Source: Chloroflexota bacterium
GTDB lineage: Bacteria; Chloroflexota; Anaerolineae; Fen-1058
Reading direction: 5' to 3'
Assembly: GCA_016219235.1 (NCBI GenBank)
Contig: JACRBO010000144.1
Coordinates: 1-16,274, forward strand
Length of the DNA: 16,274 nt
The notes under the pieces are model-generated. The model worked only from the letters and a program-made list of their open reading frames with translations. It did no database searches and was not told the origin of the DNA. Made by a program: the position numbers and the translations under genes. Shown one piece after another: positions 1 to 9,739 of the stretch. Numbering within the stretch: position 1 is the stretch's first letter; the number at the start of each line of letters is the position of its first letter.

Positions 1-1848
1 CGCTTTCACGCGCAGCCGGTGGCCTGTCCGAAGTGTGGGCCGAGGGTGTGGGTAGTAGAGAAGGAAACAGGGAAACAAGTAGACAAGGCGAATCAGCGAG
101 TCAACGAGTCAGCGATAAAGGAAGTGCGTGACCTGTTGGCGCAAGGTAAGATTGTGGCGATTAAGGGGTTGGGCGGATTTCATCTGGCGTGCGATGCGAC
201 GAACGATGACGCGGTGAAGACGCTGCGCGAACGCAAGGGCCGCGTCGATAAGCCGTTTGCGTTGATGGCGGCGAACGTCGAGATGATTGAGACTTTCTGC
301 GACGTCACGCCCGAAGAACGACGGCTGCTCGAATCCAATGAGAAGCCGATTGTGCTGCTGCGCCATGTAAGGCGAGATGTCATCTCGCCCGCCGTCGCAC
401 CTGGCCAGGCAACCCTGGGTGTCATGTTGCCTTATACTCCTCTGCACGCGTTGCTGCTGGCCGACAGCAACCAATTACCAATTACCAATTACCAATCACC
501 AGTTACCAATTACCAATTACCGATTGCCTTAGTCATGACCAGCGGCAACTTCAGCGAAGAACCGATCGCTACGGATAACGACGAGGCAGTGGAACGTTTA
601 TCATCATTGGCCGATGTGTTCTTGCTCCACGACCGCGATATTCACGTGCGCTGCGATGATTCGGTGGTGCGGGTGTTTGAGGGGCAGGAGTTGCCCATCC
701 GCCGGTCGCGCGGCTACGCGCCGTATCCGGTGAAACTGCCCTTCAGCGTGCCGCCGATGTTGGCGGCGGGCGGCGAACTGAAGAACACGTTCTGTGTCAC
801 ACGCGATAATTACGCCTTCCTCAGCCACCATGTCGGCGATCTGGAAAACTTCGAGACGCTCAAGTCGTTTGAAGACGGCGTCGATCATTTCGAGCGGCTG
901 TTTCGCATCAAGCCGGAAGTCCTGGCCTACGATCTGCATCCCGATTATCTGGCGACGCGCTACGCGCTGGATCGGGCTGAAAAACAGGGCCTGCGCGCAA
1001 TCGGTGTGCAGCACCATCACGCGCACATCGCGGCCTGCATGGCGGAGAGTGGACTGAACGGCGAACGGCCTGTGATTGGCGTGGCCTTCGATGGCACGGG
1101 CTACGGCACCGACGGCGCGATCTGGGGCGGCGAGTTTCTCATCGCAGACTATCTTGGCTTCGAGCGCGCGGCCCACCTCGATTACGTCCCGCTGCCCGGC
1201 GGCGATGCGGCCACGAAGAACGTCTATCGCGTGGCGCTGAGTTATTTGCAGCACGCGGGCATCGAATGGGCGGACGATCTCGCGCCCGTTGTTTACGCAC
1301 GCGAAGCGCGCACCACGCACCACGCGCAGCCGCTCGACATCCTTGCCCACCAAATCCAATCCCGCGTCAACTCACCGCTGACCTCCAGCATGGGCCGCTT
1401 ATTCGACGCAGTCGCGTCGATCTGCGCTGTGCGGCAGACGGTGAATTATGAGGGTCAGGCGGCGATTGAGTTTGAAGCAATGGCGGACGTGAGTGAGCAG
1501 GGCGCATATGAATTTGTAACGAGTAATGAGTATCGAGTAAGCGCGGCGGACGTGATTCGCGCGGTCGTTGCCGATGTTCGATCGGGTGTGCCGACGCCCG
1601 TGATTTCGGCGCGTTTTCATACTGGTTTGGCTGTGATGGTGAGGTCGGTGTGTGAATCGATCCGGCGTGAGCGCGGTCTGAATGAAGTAGCGCTCAGCGG
1701 CGGAGTGTGGCAGAATGTAACGCTGTTGAGCAGGACGCTGGCGCAACTGCGTGCGGCGGGTTTCACGGTTTACATTCATCATCTCGTGCCGCCGAACGAT
1801 GGCGGGATTGCGTTGGGGCAGGCCGTGATTGCGGCGCACAGTGCGTGA
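1..1848 (+). CDS. hypF: HypF carbamoyltransferase, 5' end cut off by the window edge
   Basis: HypF uses carbamoyl phosphate and ATP to carbamoylate the C-terminal cysteine of HypE, the first step of cyanide-ligand synthesis for [NiFe]-hydrogenase. The frame is open from base 1. The visible 615 residues start inside the second zinc-finger motif (ACPKCGP), so the acylphosphatase domain and first finger, about 150 residues, lie outside. The GTG at 19 is not a real start. The YrdC-like domain covers about codons 38-225 (KGLGGFHLACDA near 54, MTSGNF near 179, then HVRCDDSVVR). The Kae1-like domain covers about 255-605, with HHHAHIAACM near 338, DGTGYGTDGAIWGGEF near 364-379, SSMGRLFDA near 463, LSGGVWQN near 565 and PPNDGGIALGQA near 598. 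All hallmark motifs are present. Oddities are an in-frame heptad repeat just before the MTSGN strand, a second one near codons 506-513 and a perfect palindrome at 371-389. It is the first visible gene of the hyp operon. Confidence 0.96.
   Translation, partial: RFHAQPVACPKCGPRVWVVEKETGKQVDKANQRVNESAIKEVRDLLAQGKIVAIKGLGGFHLACDATNDDAVKTLRERKGRVDKPFALMAANVEMIETFCDVTPEERRLLESNEKPIVLLRHVRRDVISPAVAPGQATLGVMLPYTPLHALLLADSNQLPITNYQSPVTNYQLPIALVMTSGNFSEEPIATDNDEAVERLSSLADVFLLHDRDIHVRCDDSVVRVFEGQELPIRRSRGYAPYPVKLPFSVPPMLAAGGELKNTFCVTRDNYAFLSHHVGDLENFETLKSFEDGVDHFERLFRIKPEVLAYDLHPDYLATRYALDRAEKQGLRAIGVQHHHAHIAACMAESGLNGERPVIGVAFDGTGYGTDGAIWGGEFLIADYLGFERAAHLDYVPLPGGDAATKNVYRVALSYLQHAGIEWADDLAPVVYAREARTTHHAQPLDILAHQIQSRVNSPLTSSMGRLFDAVASICAVRQTVNYEGQAAIEFEAMADVSEQGAYEFVTSNEYRVSAADVIRAVVADVRSGVPTPVISARFHTGLAVMVRSVCESIRRERGLNEVALSGGVWQNVTLLSRTLAQLRAAGFTVYIHHLVPPNDGGIALGQAVIAAHSA
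371..389 (+). repeat. Perfect short palindrome inside hypF
   Basis: GGCGAGATG and CATCTCGCC flank a single central T, giving 9-bp perfect arms inside the hypF frame. It encodes a variable stretch (RRDVIS) between the VLLRH and SPAVAPG motifs. It looks like a dispersed palindromic repeat that landed in a tolerant loop. One copy alone cannot prove that. Confidence 0.6.
471..526 (+). repeat. Heptanucleotide tandem repeat CCAATTA x8 inside hypF
   Basis: Eight consecutive 7-bp units read CCAATTA (x3), CCAATCA, CCAGTTA, CCAATTA (x2) and a decayed CCGATTG. Because 7 is coprime to 3, the array reads out as a 7-residue protein repeat (NYQLPIT-like), adding roughly 15 residues between the YTPLH motif and the LVMTSGN strand of the YrdC-like domain. 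Other HypF proteins have only a short connection there, by memory of the family. The frame stays open. Confidence 0.9.
1516..1540 (+). repeat. Short heptad repeat inside hypF
   Basis: Three units GTAACGA, GTAATGA and GTATCGA, then GTAA, follow each other with 7-bp period. They encode part of VTSNEYRVS in a poorly conserved linker of the Kae1-like domain. The unit resembles those of the intergenic arrays downstream. Confidence 0.6.
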
Positions 1849-1925
1849 CGAGTGACGAGTGATGAGTGATCGGGAAAAGTTCACTCGTCACTCATCACTC
1901 GTCACTCGTCACTCATCACTCGTCA
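1846..1925 (+). repeat. Heptad-array hairpin between hypF and the DUF6125-like gene
   Basis: The left arm is TGACGAG-type units (1846-1869). The right arm is six TCACTCG/TCACTCA units plus TCA (1881-1925). The 24 nt at 1846-1869 are the exact reverse complement of 1888-1911, leaving an 18-nt loop. The first TGA of the array is the hypF stop codon. The array ends 17 nt before the next start codon, just upstream of that gene's AGGG ribosome-binding site. In RNA this would be a long stable stem without a U-tract, so it is a processing or stabilising element rather than a classical terminator, or simply a mobile repeat. Confidence 0.9.
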
Positions 1926-1942
1926 GGGCCAGGGAACCATCC

Positions 1943-2524
1943 ATGTCGTTTGAGGATTTTTCTCGCGAAGATTTGCTCCGGCTGCTGGAAGTCTACGCCA
2001 AAAACTGGCTGGCGCACGACGGCTGCTGGTTTCTGGCCGCCGAAGAGAAGTTGGATCTGGAAACGGCGATCGAGTTGGATACGCGCTCGTGGGAACGCTT
2101 CTCGCCGGTCGAGGCGAAGCGCATCATGCAGACGTTTGGCATCGAGGCGAACGGCGGTCTTGAGGCCTTGGAGCGTGCGCTGAAATATCGGTTGTATGCG
2201 GGCGTGAACGTGCAGGCAGCGGAGTGGGTTGACACTCACACCTTGCGTTTCCGCATGGTGGAGTGTCGGGTGCAGCAGGCACGGCAGCGCAAGGGATTGG
2301 CCCCGTTCGCGTGTAAGCCGGTCGGATTGGTGGAGTACGCGGGCTTTGCGCGCACGATCGATCCGCGCATCGTGACGAAGCCTGTCCATGCGCCGCCCGA
2401 TCCGATTGGCACGTGTTTTTGTGAATGGGAATTTACGATCAACGCGCGTCACACCGCACTGCACGCAGTGGGTGCAAGTGTGGCGAGGAGCAGAGCGACG
2501 AAGCCATCTCACGGTAGCGATTGA
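1943..2524 (+). CDS. DUF6125-like cytosolic protein of unknown function in the hyp operon
   Basis: This 193-residue protein has no signal peptide or membrane segment. Recognisable blocks are NWLAHDGCWFLAAEE (about residues 16-30), FSPVEAKRIMQTFGI, NGGLEALERALKYRLYA, MVECRVQQARQRKGL, ACKPVGLVEYAGFA, TIDPRI and a CxC-like CFCEWEF block. I recall these from proteins annotated DUF6125, whose function is unknown to me. The conserved Cys and acidic residues would suit metal or cofactor binding, which is inference. ATG 1943 is chosen because AGGG lies 8 nt upstream. The frame is open further up only because it reads through the heptad array. The last ~27 residues, after CEWEFTI, come from a low-conservation region and a palindromic repeat that supplies the stop codon. 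It sits between hypF and hypC, pointing to a link with hydrogenase maturation or with the neighbouring hydroxylase. Confidence 0.75.
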   Translation: MSFEDFSREDLLRLLEVYAKNWLAHDGCWFLAAEEKLDLETAIELDTRSWERFSPVEAKRIMQTFGIEANGGLEALERALKYRLYAGVNVQAAEWVDTHTLRFRMVECRVQQARQRKGLAPFACKPVGLVEYAGFARTIDPRIVTKPVHAPPDPIGTCFCEWEFTINARHTALHAVGASVARSRATKPSHGSD

Positions 2525-2552
2525 GATTGCTTCGCGCCTCCGGCGCTCGCAA
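2481..2552 (+). repeat. Imperfect GC-rich palindromic repeat at the 3' end of the DUF6125-like gene
   Basis: A left arm (2481-2511) ending GAAGCCATCTCA and a right arm (2522-2551) beginning TGAGATTGCTTCGCG are imperfect reverse complements around a short loop. The right arm ends GCTCGCAATGACGC. This wording (GAGATTGCTTCGC...CGCTCGCAATGACG) is a dispersed repeat I have seen in many bacterial genomes. It carries the stop codon (2522-2524) of the upstream gene and lies just before the hypC ribosome-binding site. Confidence 0.7.
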
Positions 2553-2573
2553 TGACGCATGAAGGAGACTGAT

Positions 2574-2843
2574 ATGTGCTTAGGTATTCCGGGCAAAATC
2601 ATTGAGGTGTTTGAGGCCGGCGGCCTGCCGATGGGCAGGGTCGATTTCGGCGGAGTGACGAAAGAATGCTGTCTGGCCTACGTGCCGGAAGCGAAGATCG
2701 GCGACTACACGATCATTCATGTGGGCTTCGGGCTGAACATCGTCGACGAGGCCGAAGCGCTGGAGACACTGGATCTGCTGCGCCAGATCGATGCGATTGG
2801 TGATGAATTAGGCGCAGAGGCGATGGTGCCGCGCACACCTTAA
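2574..2843 (+). CDS. hypC: HypC hydrogenase maturation chaperone
   Basis: This small chaperone binds HypD during assembly of Fe(CN)2CO and delivers it to the hydrogenase large-subunit precursor. It has 89 residues, normal for HypC/HupF. The diagnostic N-terminus MCLGIPGKI gives the essential Cys2. VDFGGVTKECCLAYV and GDYTIIHVGFGLNIVDEAEA follow, as in the family. ATG 2574 is chosen over the in-frame ATG at 2559 because AAGGAG lies 6 nt upstream and Cys must be residue 2. A 36-nt gap separates it from the next gene. Confidence 0.97.
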   Translation: MCLGIPGKIIEVFEAGGLPMGRVDFGGVTKECCLAYVPEAKIGDYTIIHVGFGLNIVDEAEALETLDLLRQIDAIGDELGAEAMVPRTP

Positions 2844-2879
2844 CGCGCCCGCTGCGCGATAACTTTGCAAGGAGGCAGT

Positions 2880-3536
2880 ATGTCGCAAGCCAGGACTCAG
2901 GCTACGCATTACAAGATCGATTACAGCGATGTGCCCATTCGATTGTTCAAGTCTGACTTCTTAGAGTTTTTCACGCACATCACGCCGCAGGCTATCGTCG
3001 TGATCTGGACACCCGTCATCGCGCTGTTTTTGCTGCGGGCGTTTCAGGAAAGCGCGCTGGCCGGTTCGGCGCTGTACATCCTGCCGGCGTTTGTGCTGGG
3101 GCTGTTCATCTGGACGTTCGGCGAGTACACCATGCACCGCTTCGTGTTTCACTTCCCGCCGCGCACGCCTACCATGGAACGCATCACGTTCCTGTTTCAC
3201 GGCGTCCATCACGCGCAGCCCGGTTTGAAAACGCGCCTGGTCATGCCGCCCGTGGTCAGCATTCCGCTGGCGATCTTTTTCTACGGGCTGTTTTCGCTGT
3301 TGTTCGGCTGGCTGGGGCTGCCGCTGTGGATCGCGCCGACGCTGGCTGGCACGGTGACGGGCTACTTGATCTACGATCTGACGCACTATGCCACGCATCA
3401 CTGGCCCATCAAGGGCGGCTATTACAAGTTCCTGAAGAAGTATCATATGCTGCACCATTTCAAGACCGAAGACGCCCGCTATGGCGTCACGTCGCCGATC
3501 TGGGACTACGTGTTCAAAACAATGCCGACAGAATAA
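2880..3536 (+). CDS. Fatty-acid 2-hydroxylase-like membrane diiron oxygenase (fatty acid hydroxylase superfamily)
   Basis: This 218-residue integral membrane protein has at least four hydrophobic segments (about residues 35-55, 60-82, 120-140 and 145-165). The histidine clusters are typical of the superfamily: EYTMHRFVFH (about 88-97), HGVHH, DLTHYATHH and KYHMLHHF. The blocks RLVMPP and YGVTSPIWDYVF match fatty-acid 2-hydroxylases (FA2H/Scs7 type) better than carotene hydroxylases or sterol desaturases. It would hydroxylate an acyl chain with O2 at the cytoplasmic membrane, electron donor unknown. There is no cytochrome b5 domain, unlike eukaryotic FA2H. ATG 2880 has AGGAGG 4 nt upstream, preferred over TTG 2865. 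It sits between hypC and hypD, the same strand and apparently one transcript, which is unusual for an O2-dependent enzyme. Substrate is inferred. Confidence 0.85.
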   Translation: MSQARTQATHYKIDYSDVPIRLFKSDFLEFFTHITPQAIVVIWTPVIALFLLRAFQESALAGSALYILPAFVLGLFIWTFGEYTMHRFVFHFPPRTPTMERITFLFHGVHHAQPGLKTRLVMPPVVSIPLAIFFYGLFSLLFGWLGLPLWIAPTLAGTVTGYLIYDLTHYATHHWPIKGGYYKFLKKYHMLHHFKTEDARYGVTSPIWDYVFKTMPTE

Positions 3537-3601
3537 TGCGTAATCCGTAATGCGTACTGCGTAATGGACGCGCCAGTTACGCAGTACGTATTACGCATTA
3601 T
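3534..3601 (+). repeat. Heptad-array hairpin between the hydroxylase gene and hypD
   Basis: Units of the GCGTAAT type fill the junction. Arms 3541-3564 and 3577-3600 pair at 22 of 24 positions around a 12-nt loop. The TAA stop of the hydroxylase (3534-3536) is contiguous with the array, and the array ends shortly before the GGGGGG ribosome-binding site of hypD. The unit sequence differs from the TGACGAG arrays, but the architecture and 24-nt arm length are the same. Confidence 0.9.
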
Positions 3602-3620
3602 CGCTTGTGGGGGGCAACCT

Positions 3621-4709
<1,089 letters not shown>

Positions 4710-4712
<3 letters not shown>

Positions 4713-4772
4713 CGAGTAACGAGTGACGAGTGAGGTGAATTTCACTCGTCACTCATCACTCGTCACTCATCA
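4710..4772 (+). repeat. Heptad-array hairpin between hypD and hypE
   Basis: The left arm TGACGAG/TAACGAG/TGACGAG/TGA (4710-4733) and the right arm at 4742-4765 (TCACTCG/TCACTCA units) pair at 22 of 24 positions around an 8-nt loop. The right side has four full units. The first TGA of the array is the hypD stop. The last unit runs into the AGGTGG ribosome-binding site of hypE. Confidence 0.9.
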
Positions 4773-4783
4773 GGTGGCAAATA

Positions 4784-5848
<1,065 letters not shown>

Positions 5849-5906
5849 CTGATCCGTCGATCGGCCAGGTGTCTTTTAGGCTGTCTTGTTGTACACTAGC
5901 AGCAGG

Positions 5907-5931
5907 CGCAGCCCGGCGTCGGCCGGGTGCG
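5907..5931 (+). other. GC-rich hairpin between hypE and the first histidine kinase
   Basis: CGCA-CCCGGC and GCCGGG-TGCG pair around a GTCG loop with one bulged G, about 10 base pairs. No T-run follows, so it is at best a factor-dependent terminator for the hyp operon or a leader structure of the kinase. A TACACT box at 5892-5897 could be a -10 element for the kinase, but no convincing -35 is seen. The rest of the gap shows nothing I can name. Confidence 0.35.
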
Positions 5932-6022
5932 TTAGCGCCGGGTACGTCGACAGCGCCGTGACACATCTTTCATCCCATCCCCGCTGTCGGGTTGTCCCGC
6001 TGTGACGTCGGAGGTGGCTGCT

Positions 6023-9000
6023 ATGCAGTGGCACTTCACCATCTATGCCGCAATCCTGAGCGTTTCAACGATCATTGGGGCCAGCGTGGCCGTGCTGGTG
6101 TGGCAGCGGCGCGCGGTACACGGCGGCGCCACCCTGGCCGTGCTGATGCTGGCCGCCTCAATCTATGCGGGCGCATCGACGTTGGAAGCGGCGGCCGTGG
6201 GCATTCCGGCCAAAATCTTCTGGTCCAAAGTGCAGTACCTCGGCTCGATGACGTGCTCGCCGCTGCTGCTGGTCTTCGCCCTGGATTATGCTCGCTGTGA
6301 GCGCTGGTTCAACTGGCGCACCGTGGCGGCCGCGTTCGTCATCCCCATCATCACCATCGGCCTGGCCTGGACTAACGAAGCGCACGGCTTGATCTGGACG
6401 GGTTTCCAGTTTAGTGAGGTCGGCGAGAATTTATTGATCTACCAACACGGCCCGGCGTTCTGGATCGCCGTGGTGTATTCGTATGTGGCCGTGGCCGCCG
6501 CGACGGTGGTGCTGCTGCGGAATGTCGCCCGCTCAATCCACGTGTACCGCCATCAATTGATTGCCGTCGTCATCGCCATCGTGGCAGCGTGGAGCGGCAG
6601 TATCATGTACGTGTTCACTATCGGTCCGCTGCCGGGCTTTGATTGGGCCTCGCTGTCATTTGCGTTGACGGGCGCGGCGCTGGCCTGGGGCATCACGCGC
6701 TACCAACTGTTTGACCTGGTGCCGGTGACGCGCGAGGCCGTCGTGGAGAGTATGCCCGATGGTGTCATCGTGCTGGATCTGGCCGATCGGATCGTGGACA
6801 TCAATCGGGCGGCGCTGGCCTTGATCGGTCTCAGTCACCGCCCGATCGGCCAATCGGCCGACACCGTCTTTGCTGCCCAGCCTGACCTGATTGAGCGGTT
6901 CCGGCAGTCGCCGGATGTCCGGGTCGAAGTGATCGTCGACAGTCCGCCCGCGCCCCGCTATCTGGACATCAACAGTTCGCCGCTGTTCGATCGGCGCGGG
7001 CGTCTGACTGGCCGCTTATTGGTGCTGCGCGATGTCACCGATCGCAAACAGGCCGAGCAGGCCGTGCAGGCCAGCGAGTCGCATCTGCGGCAGATTATTG
7101 ATCTGGTGCCCAATTTCATCTTTGCCAAAGATGCCGAAGGCCGGTTTGTGCTGGTCAATCAAGCCCTGGCCACTGCGTATGGAACAACGGTTGAGGAGCT
7201 GATCGGAAAGACCGATGCCGATTTTGCCCGATCAGGTGAAGAAGCCCGCCACTTTCATGAGGATGATTTGGCCGTCATCCGCAGCGGGCGGCCGTTGACC
7301 ATCCCGGAAGAGTCCATCACTACGGCCATGGGCGAAGTGCATTACCTTCAAACGACCAAAATTCCATTTAAGTTGTTCGGTTCAGACCAGGCCGCCCTGC
7401 TGGGCGTGGCCGTCGACATTACCGATCGGCGGCAAGCCGAGGACGCCCTCATCACGTCCGAGGCGCTGTATCACACGCTGGTGGAGACGCTACCCGTCAA
7501 CATCTTCCGCAAGGACCTGACGGGCCGCTTTACCTATGCCAATCAGCGCTTTTGCCGCTCGCAGAACAAGCCGCTGAGCGACATCATCGGCAAAACCGAT
7601 TTCGATTTGCATCCGTCGGAACTGGCCGAAAAGTATCGGGCCGACGATCGCCGCATCATCGACACCGGCCAGACCTTTGACATCGACGAGAGTTATCAGC
7701 CCCTCGACGGCGAGGTCTCGTGGGTGCACACGCTCAAGACGCCGCAATATGCGCCCGATGGCCGCATCAGCGGCGTGCAGGGCATGTTCTGGGATGTGAC
7801 CGAACGCAAGCGCGCCGAGGACGTGATCGCCCAGCGCACCCGCGAGATGGCCGCGCTGTACGAAACCGCACTGGACATCAATACCCAGATCGATCTGCAC
7901 CCGCTACTGCATGCCATTGTGCGGCGGGCCGCCGAGCTGTTGGGCGCGCGCATGGGCGGGCTGCACCTGGTGCGCCCGGACCGGCAAGGGGTTGAACTGG
8001 TGGTCGGGCACAATCTGCCGGGCGACTTGATCGGCACGCAGCTCAAACTGGGCGAGGGCCTGGCCGGCCAGATCGCACAGACCGGTGAAACATTGATGGT
8101 TGAAGATTACGCGGCGTGGCTGGGTCGCGCCGAAATAGCCGCCAGACAGCCGCTCAAGCGCATACTGGGTGTCCCGCTCAAGATCGGCGGGCGCGTCATC
8201 GGCGTCATCAACGTCATTGACGATCAACACGCGGGCCGTTTTACCGACGATCAAGTGCGCCTGGCCTCGCTGTTGGCCGATCACGCGGCCATCGCCATTG
8301 AGAAAGTGCGGCTGCTGGATGAGACCCTGCAGCGCGCCGAACGGCTGGCGCTGCTCAATCGCATCGCCCGCGCCATCGGGTCCACGTTGAACCTGAATGA
8401 TCTCATGGAGATCATTCACCGCGAGATTACGCGCGTCATGGCGGCGGAAGCCTTCTTTGTCGCCCTGTACGACGATCAGACCAATGAATTGGACTTTCGC
8501 ATCCGGGTCGATCGAGATGTGCGCGAACCGGCCGAGCGGCGGCCGCTCCAGGAAGGCATCACGGGCCTGGTCGTCACCCGCCGCCAGCCGCTGTTGATCC
8601 GCGACTTTGAACGTGAGAAAGATCAATTGCCGCCCGCCAGGATCTGGGGCACTATGCAGCCACCCCCGTCGGTGGTGTGTGTGCCCATGCTGCTGGGCGA
8701 GAAAGTGGTCGGCGTCATCTCCGTTCAGGCGTATCGCCCGTACGCGTTTGACGAAGCCGAGCTGGAATTGCTGACAACCATTGCCGACACGGTGGCCGTG
8801 GCCGTGGACAATGCGCGGCTGTTTGACGCGAGCCGGCATCACGCCGAAGACCTGGAGCAGCGGGTCGCCGCGCGCACGCTCGAACTGACCCGCGCCTACG
8901 AGCACCTGCAAGACCTGGATCGCCTCAAAGACGAATTTGTCTCGCGCATCAGCCACGAGCTGCGCACGCCCATCGCCAATATCCAACTGTATCAAGGGCT

Positions 9001-9604
9001 GCTGGAGCATGGCAAGCCGGACAAGCACGCCGAATACCTGCAGACCTTGCAGCGCGAAACGACGCGCTTGAACAAATTGATTGAAGATTTGCTGGCGATC
9101 TCGCGGCTGGATCTGGGCCAAACGTCGATCAATCTGGTACCGATCGATGTGAACCGGCTGGTGGCGAATCTGCAACCCGATTGGCACACGGCGGCCAACG
9201 AGCGCGGTTTGAGGTTCGAGGTGGTGCGCGCCCACGATCTGCCACCGGCTCTGGCCGACCTGCCGCTGCTCACGCGCGCCGCCTCCAATCTGGTCTCCAA
9301 TGCCTTCAACTACACGCCGCGCGGTGGGACAGTTGGCCTGTGCACCGACACGCGCACGTTGGACGAGGTCCGCTGGGCGATCGTAACGGTGCGCGACACC
9401 GGCCCCGGCCTGGGCCTCGATGAATTGCCGCACGTGTTCGAGCGGTTCTATCGAGGGCGGGCGGCGCGCAATTATAAAGTCCCTGGCACGGGCCTGGGCC
9501 TGGCGATGTGCAAAGAGATCATGGACAAGTTGGGCGGCCGGGTGACGGTGCAGAGTACAGAAGGGCAGGGGGCGACGTTTACGCTGTGGCTGCCATTGGC
9601 GTAG
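6023..9604 (+). CDS. Membrane sensor histidine kinase: 7TM - PAS x3 - GAF x2 - HisKA - HATPase
   Basis: This 1193-residue kinase starts with a seven-helix membrane sensor (residues 1-230) of the HisKA_7TM type, ending in the typical GITRYQLFDLVPVTREAVVESM. Three PAS domains (about 235-345, 350-470, 475-600) follow, each closing with a DVTDRKQAE/DITDRRQAE/DVTERKRAE signature. Two GAF domains (about 606-765, 771-930) and a coiled coil (AEDLEQRVAARTLEL) follow. HisKA has the phospho-accepting His978 in SHELRTPIANIQ. The ATPase domain has NLVSNAFNYTP (1089), DTGPGLG (1125) and GTGLGLAM (1155). ATG 6023 has GGAGG 8 nt upstream, preferred over GTG 6002. No receiver domain or adjacent response regulator is present, so it is an orphan. 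The 7TM part suggests a membrane or extracytoplasmic ligand. PAS and GAF ligands cannot be told from sequence. Confidence 0.92.
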   Translation: MQWHFTIYAAILSVSTIIGASVAVLVWQRRAVHGGATLAVLMLAASIYAGASTLEAAAVGIPAKIFWSKVQYLGSMTCSPLLLVFALDYARCERWFNWRTVAAAFVIPIITIGLAWTNEAHGLIWTGFQFSEVGENLLIYQHGPAFWIAVVYSYVAVAAATVVLLRNVARSIHVYRHQLIAVVIAIVAAWSGSIMYVFTIGPLPGFDWASLSFALTGAALAWGITRYQLFDLVPVTREAVVESMPDGVIVLDLADRIVDINRAALALIGLSHRPIGQSADTVFAAQPDLIERFRQSPDVRVEVIVDSPPAPRYLDINSSPLFDRRGRLTGRLLVLRDVTDRKQAEQAVQASESHLRQIIDLVPNFIFAKDAEGRFVLVNQALATAYGTTVEELIGKTDADFARSGEEARHFHEDDLAVIRSGRPLTIPEESITTAMGEVHYLQTTKIPFKLFGSDQAALLGVAVDITDRRQAEDALITSEALYHTLVETLPVNIFRKDLTGRFTYANQRFCRSQNKPLSDIIGKTDFDLHPSELAEKYRADDRRIIDTGQTFDIDESYQPLDGEVSWVHTLKTPQYAPDGRISGVQGMFWDVTERKRAEDVIAQRTREMAALYETALDINTQIDLHPLLHAIVRRAAELLGARMGGLHLVRPDRQGVELVVGHNLPGDLIGTQLKLGEGLAGQIAQTGETLMVEDYAAWLGRAEIAARQPLKRILGVPLKIGGRVIGVINVIDDQHAGRFTDDQVRLASLLADHAAIAIEKVRLLDETLQRAERLALLNRIARAIGSTLNLNDLMEIIHREITRVMAAEAFFVALYDDQTNELDFRIRVDRDVREPAERRPLQEGITGLVVTRRQPLLIRDFEREKDQLPPARIWGTMQPPPSVVCVPMLLGEKVVGVISVQAYRPYAFDEAELELLTTIADTVAVAVDNARLFDASRHHAEDLEQRVAARTLELTRAYEHLQDLDRLKDEFVSRISHELRTPIANIQLYQGLLEHGKPDKHAEYLQTLQRETTRLNKLIEDLLAISRLDLGQTSINLVPIDVNRLVANLQPDWHTAANERGLRFEVVRAHDLPPALADLPLLTRAASNLVSNAFNYTPRGGTVGLCTDTRTLDEVRWAIVTVRDTGPGLGLDELPHVFERFYRGRAARNYKVPGTGLGLAMCKEIMDKLGGRVTVQSTEGQGATFTLWLPLA

Positions 9605-9626
9605 CGGTACTGATCTGAAACGATCC

Positions 9627-9662
9627 CGGCCATTGTCACGCTCAGCCGCGCGGCAATGGCCG
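9627..9662 (+). terminator. Possible hairpin terminator after the first kinase
   Basis: CGGCCATTG (9627-9635) and CAATGGCCG (9654-9662) form a perfect 9-bp stem with an 18-nt loop, 23 bp after the kinase stop. There is no T-tract, so termination is only a possibility. Confidence 0.35.
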
Positions 9663-9739
9663 ACTTCGTTGTGTGCTCCGTCTGGCCGATTGCGGTGTCA
9701 TTGCAGTGTGATTACGAGCGCGTTAGGGCGCACAGCCTG

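Noticed and set aside
1846..1925. CRISPR-like array
   Set aside because: The units are 7 bp, contiguous and without unique spacers. They are simple tandem repeats in opposed orientation.
1859..1942. Upstream start for the DUF6125-like protein
   Set aside because: The extra residues ([12 protein letters not shown] type) are only a readout of the heptad array. The family domain and the ribosome-binding site point to ATG 1943.
7904..9433. Long antisense open frame opposite the first kinase
   Set aside because: It is a shadow of a GC-rich coding strand, has no recognisable domain or promoter, and the sense strand is clearly the kinase.
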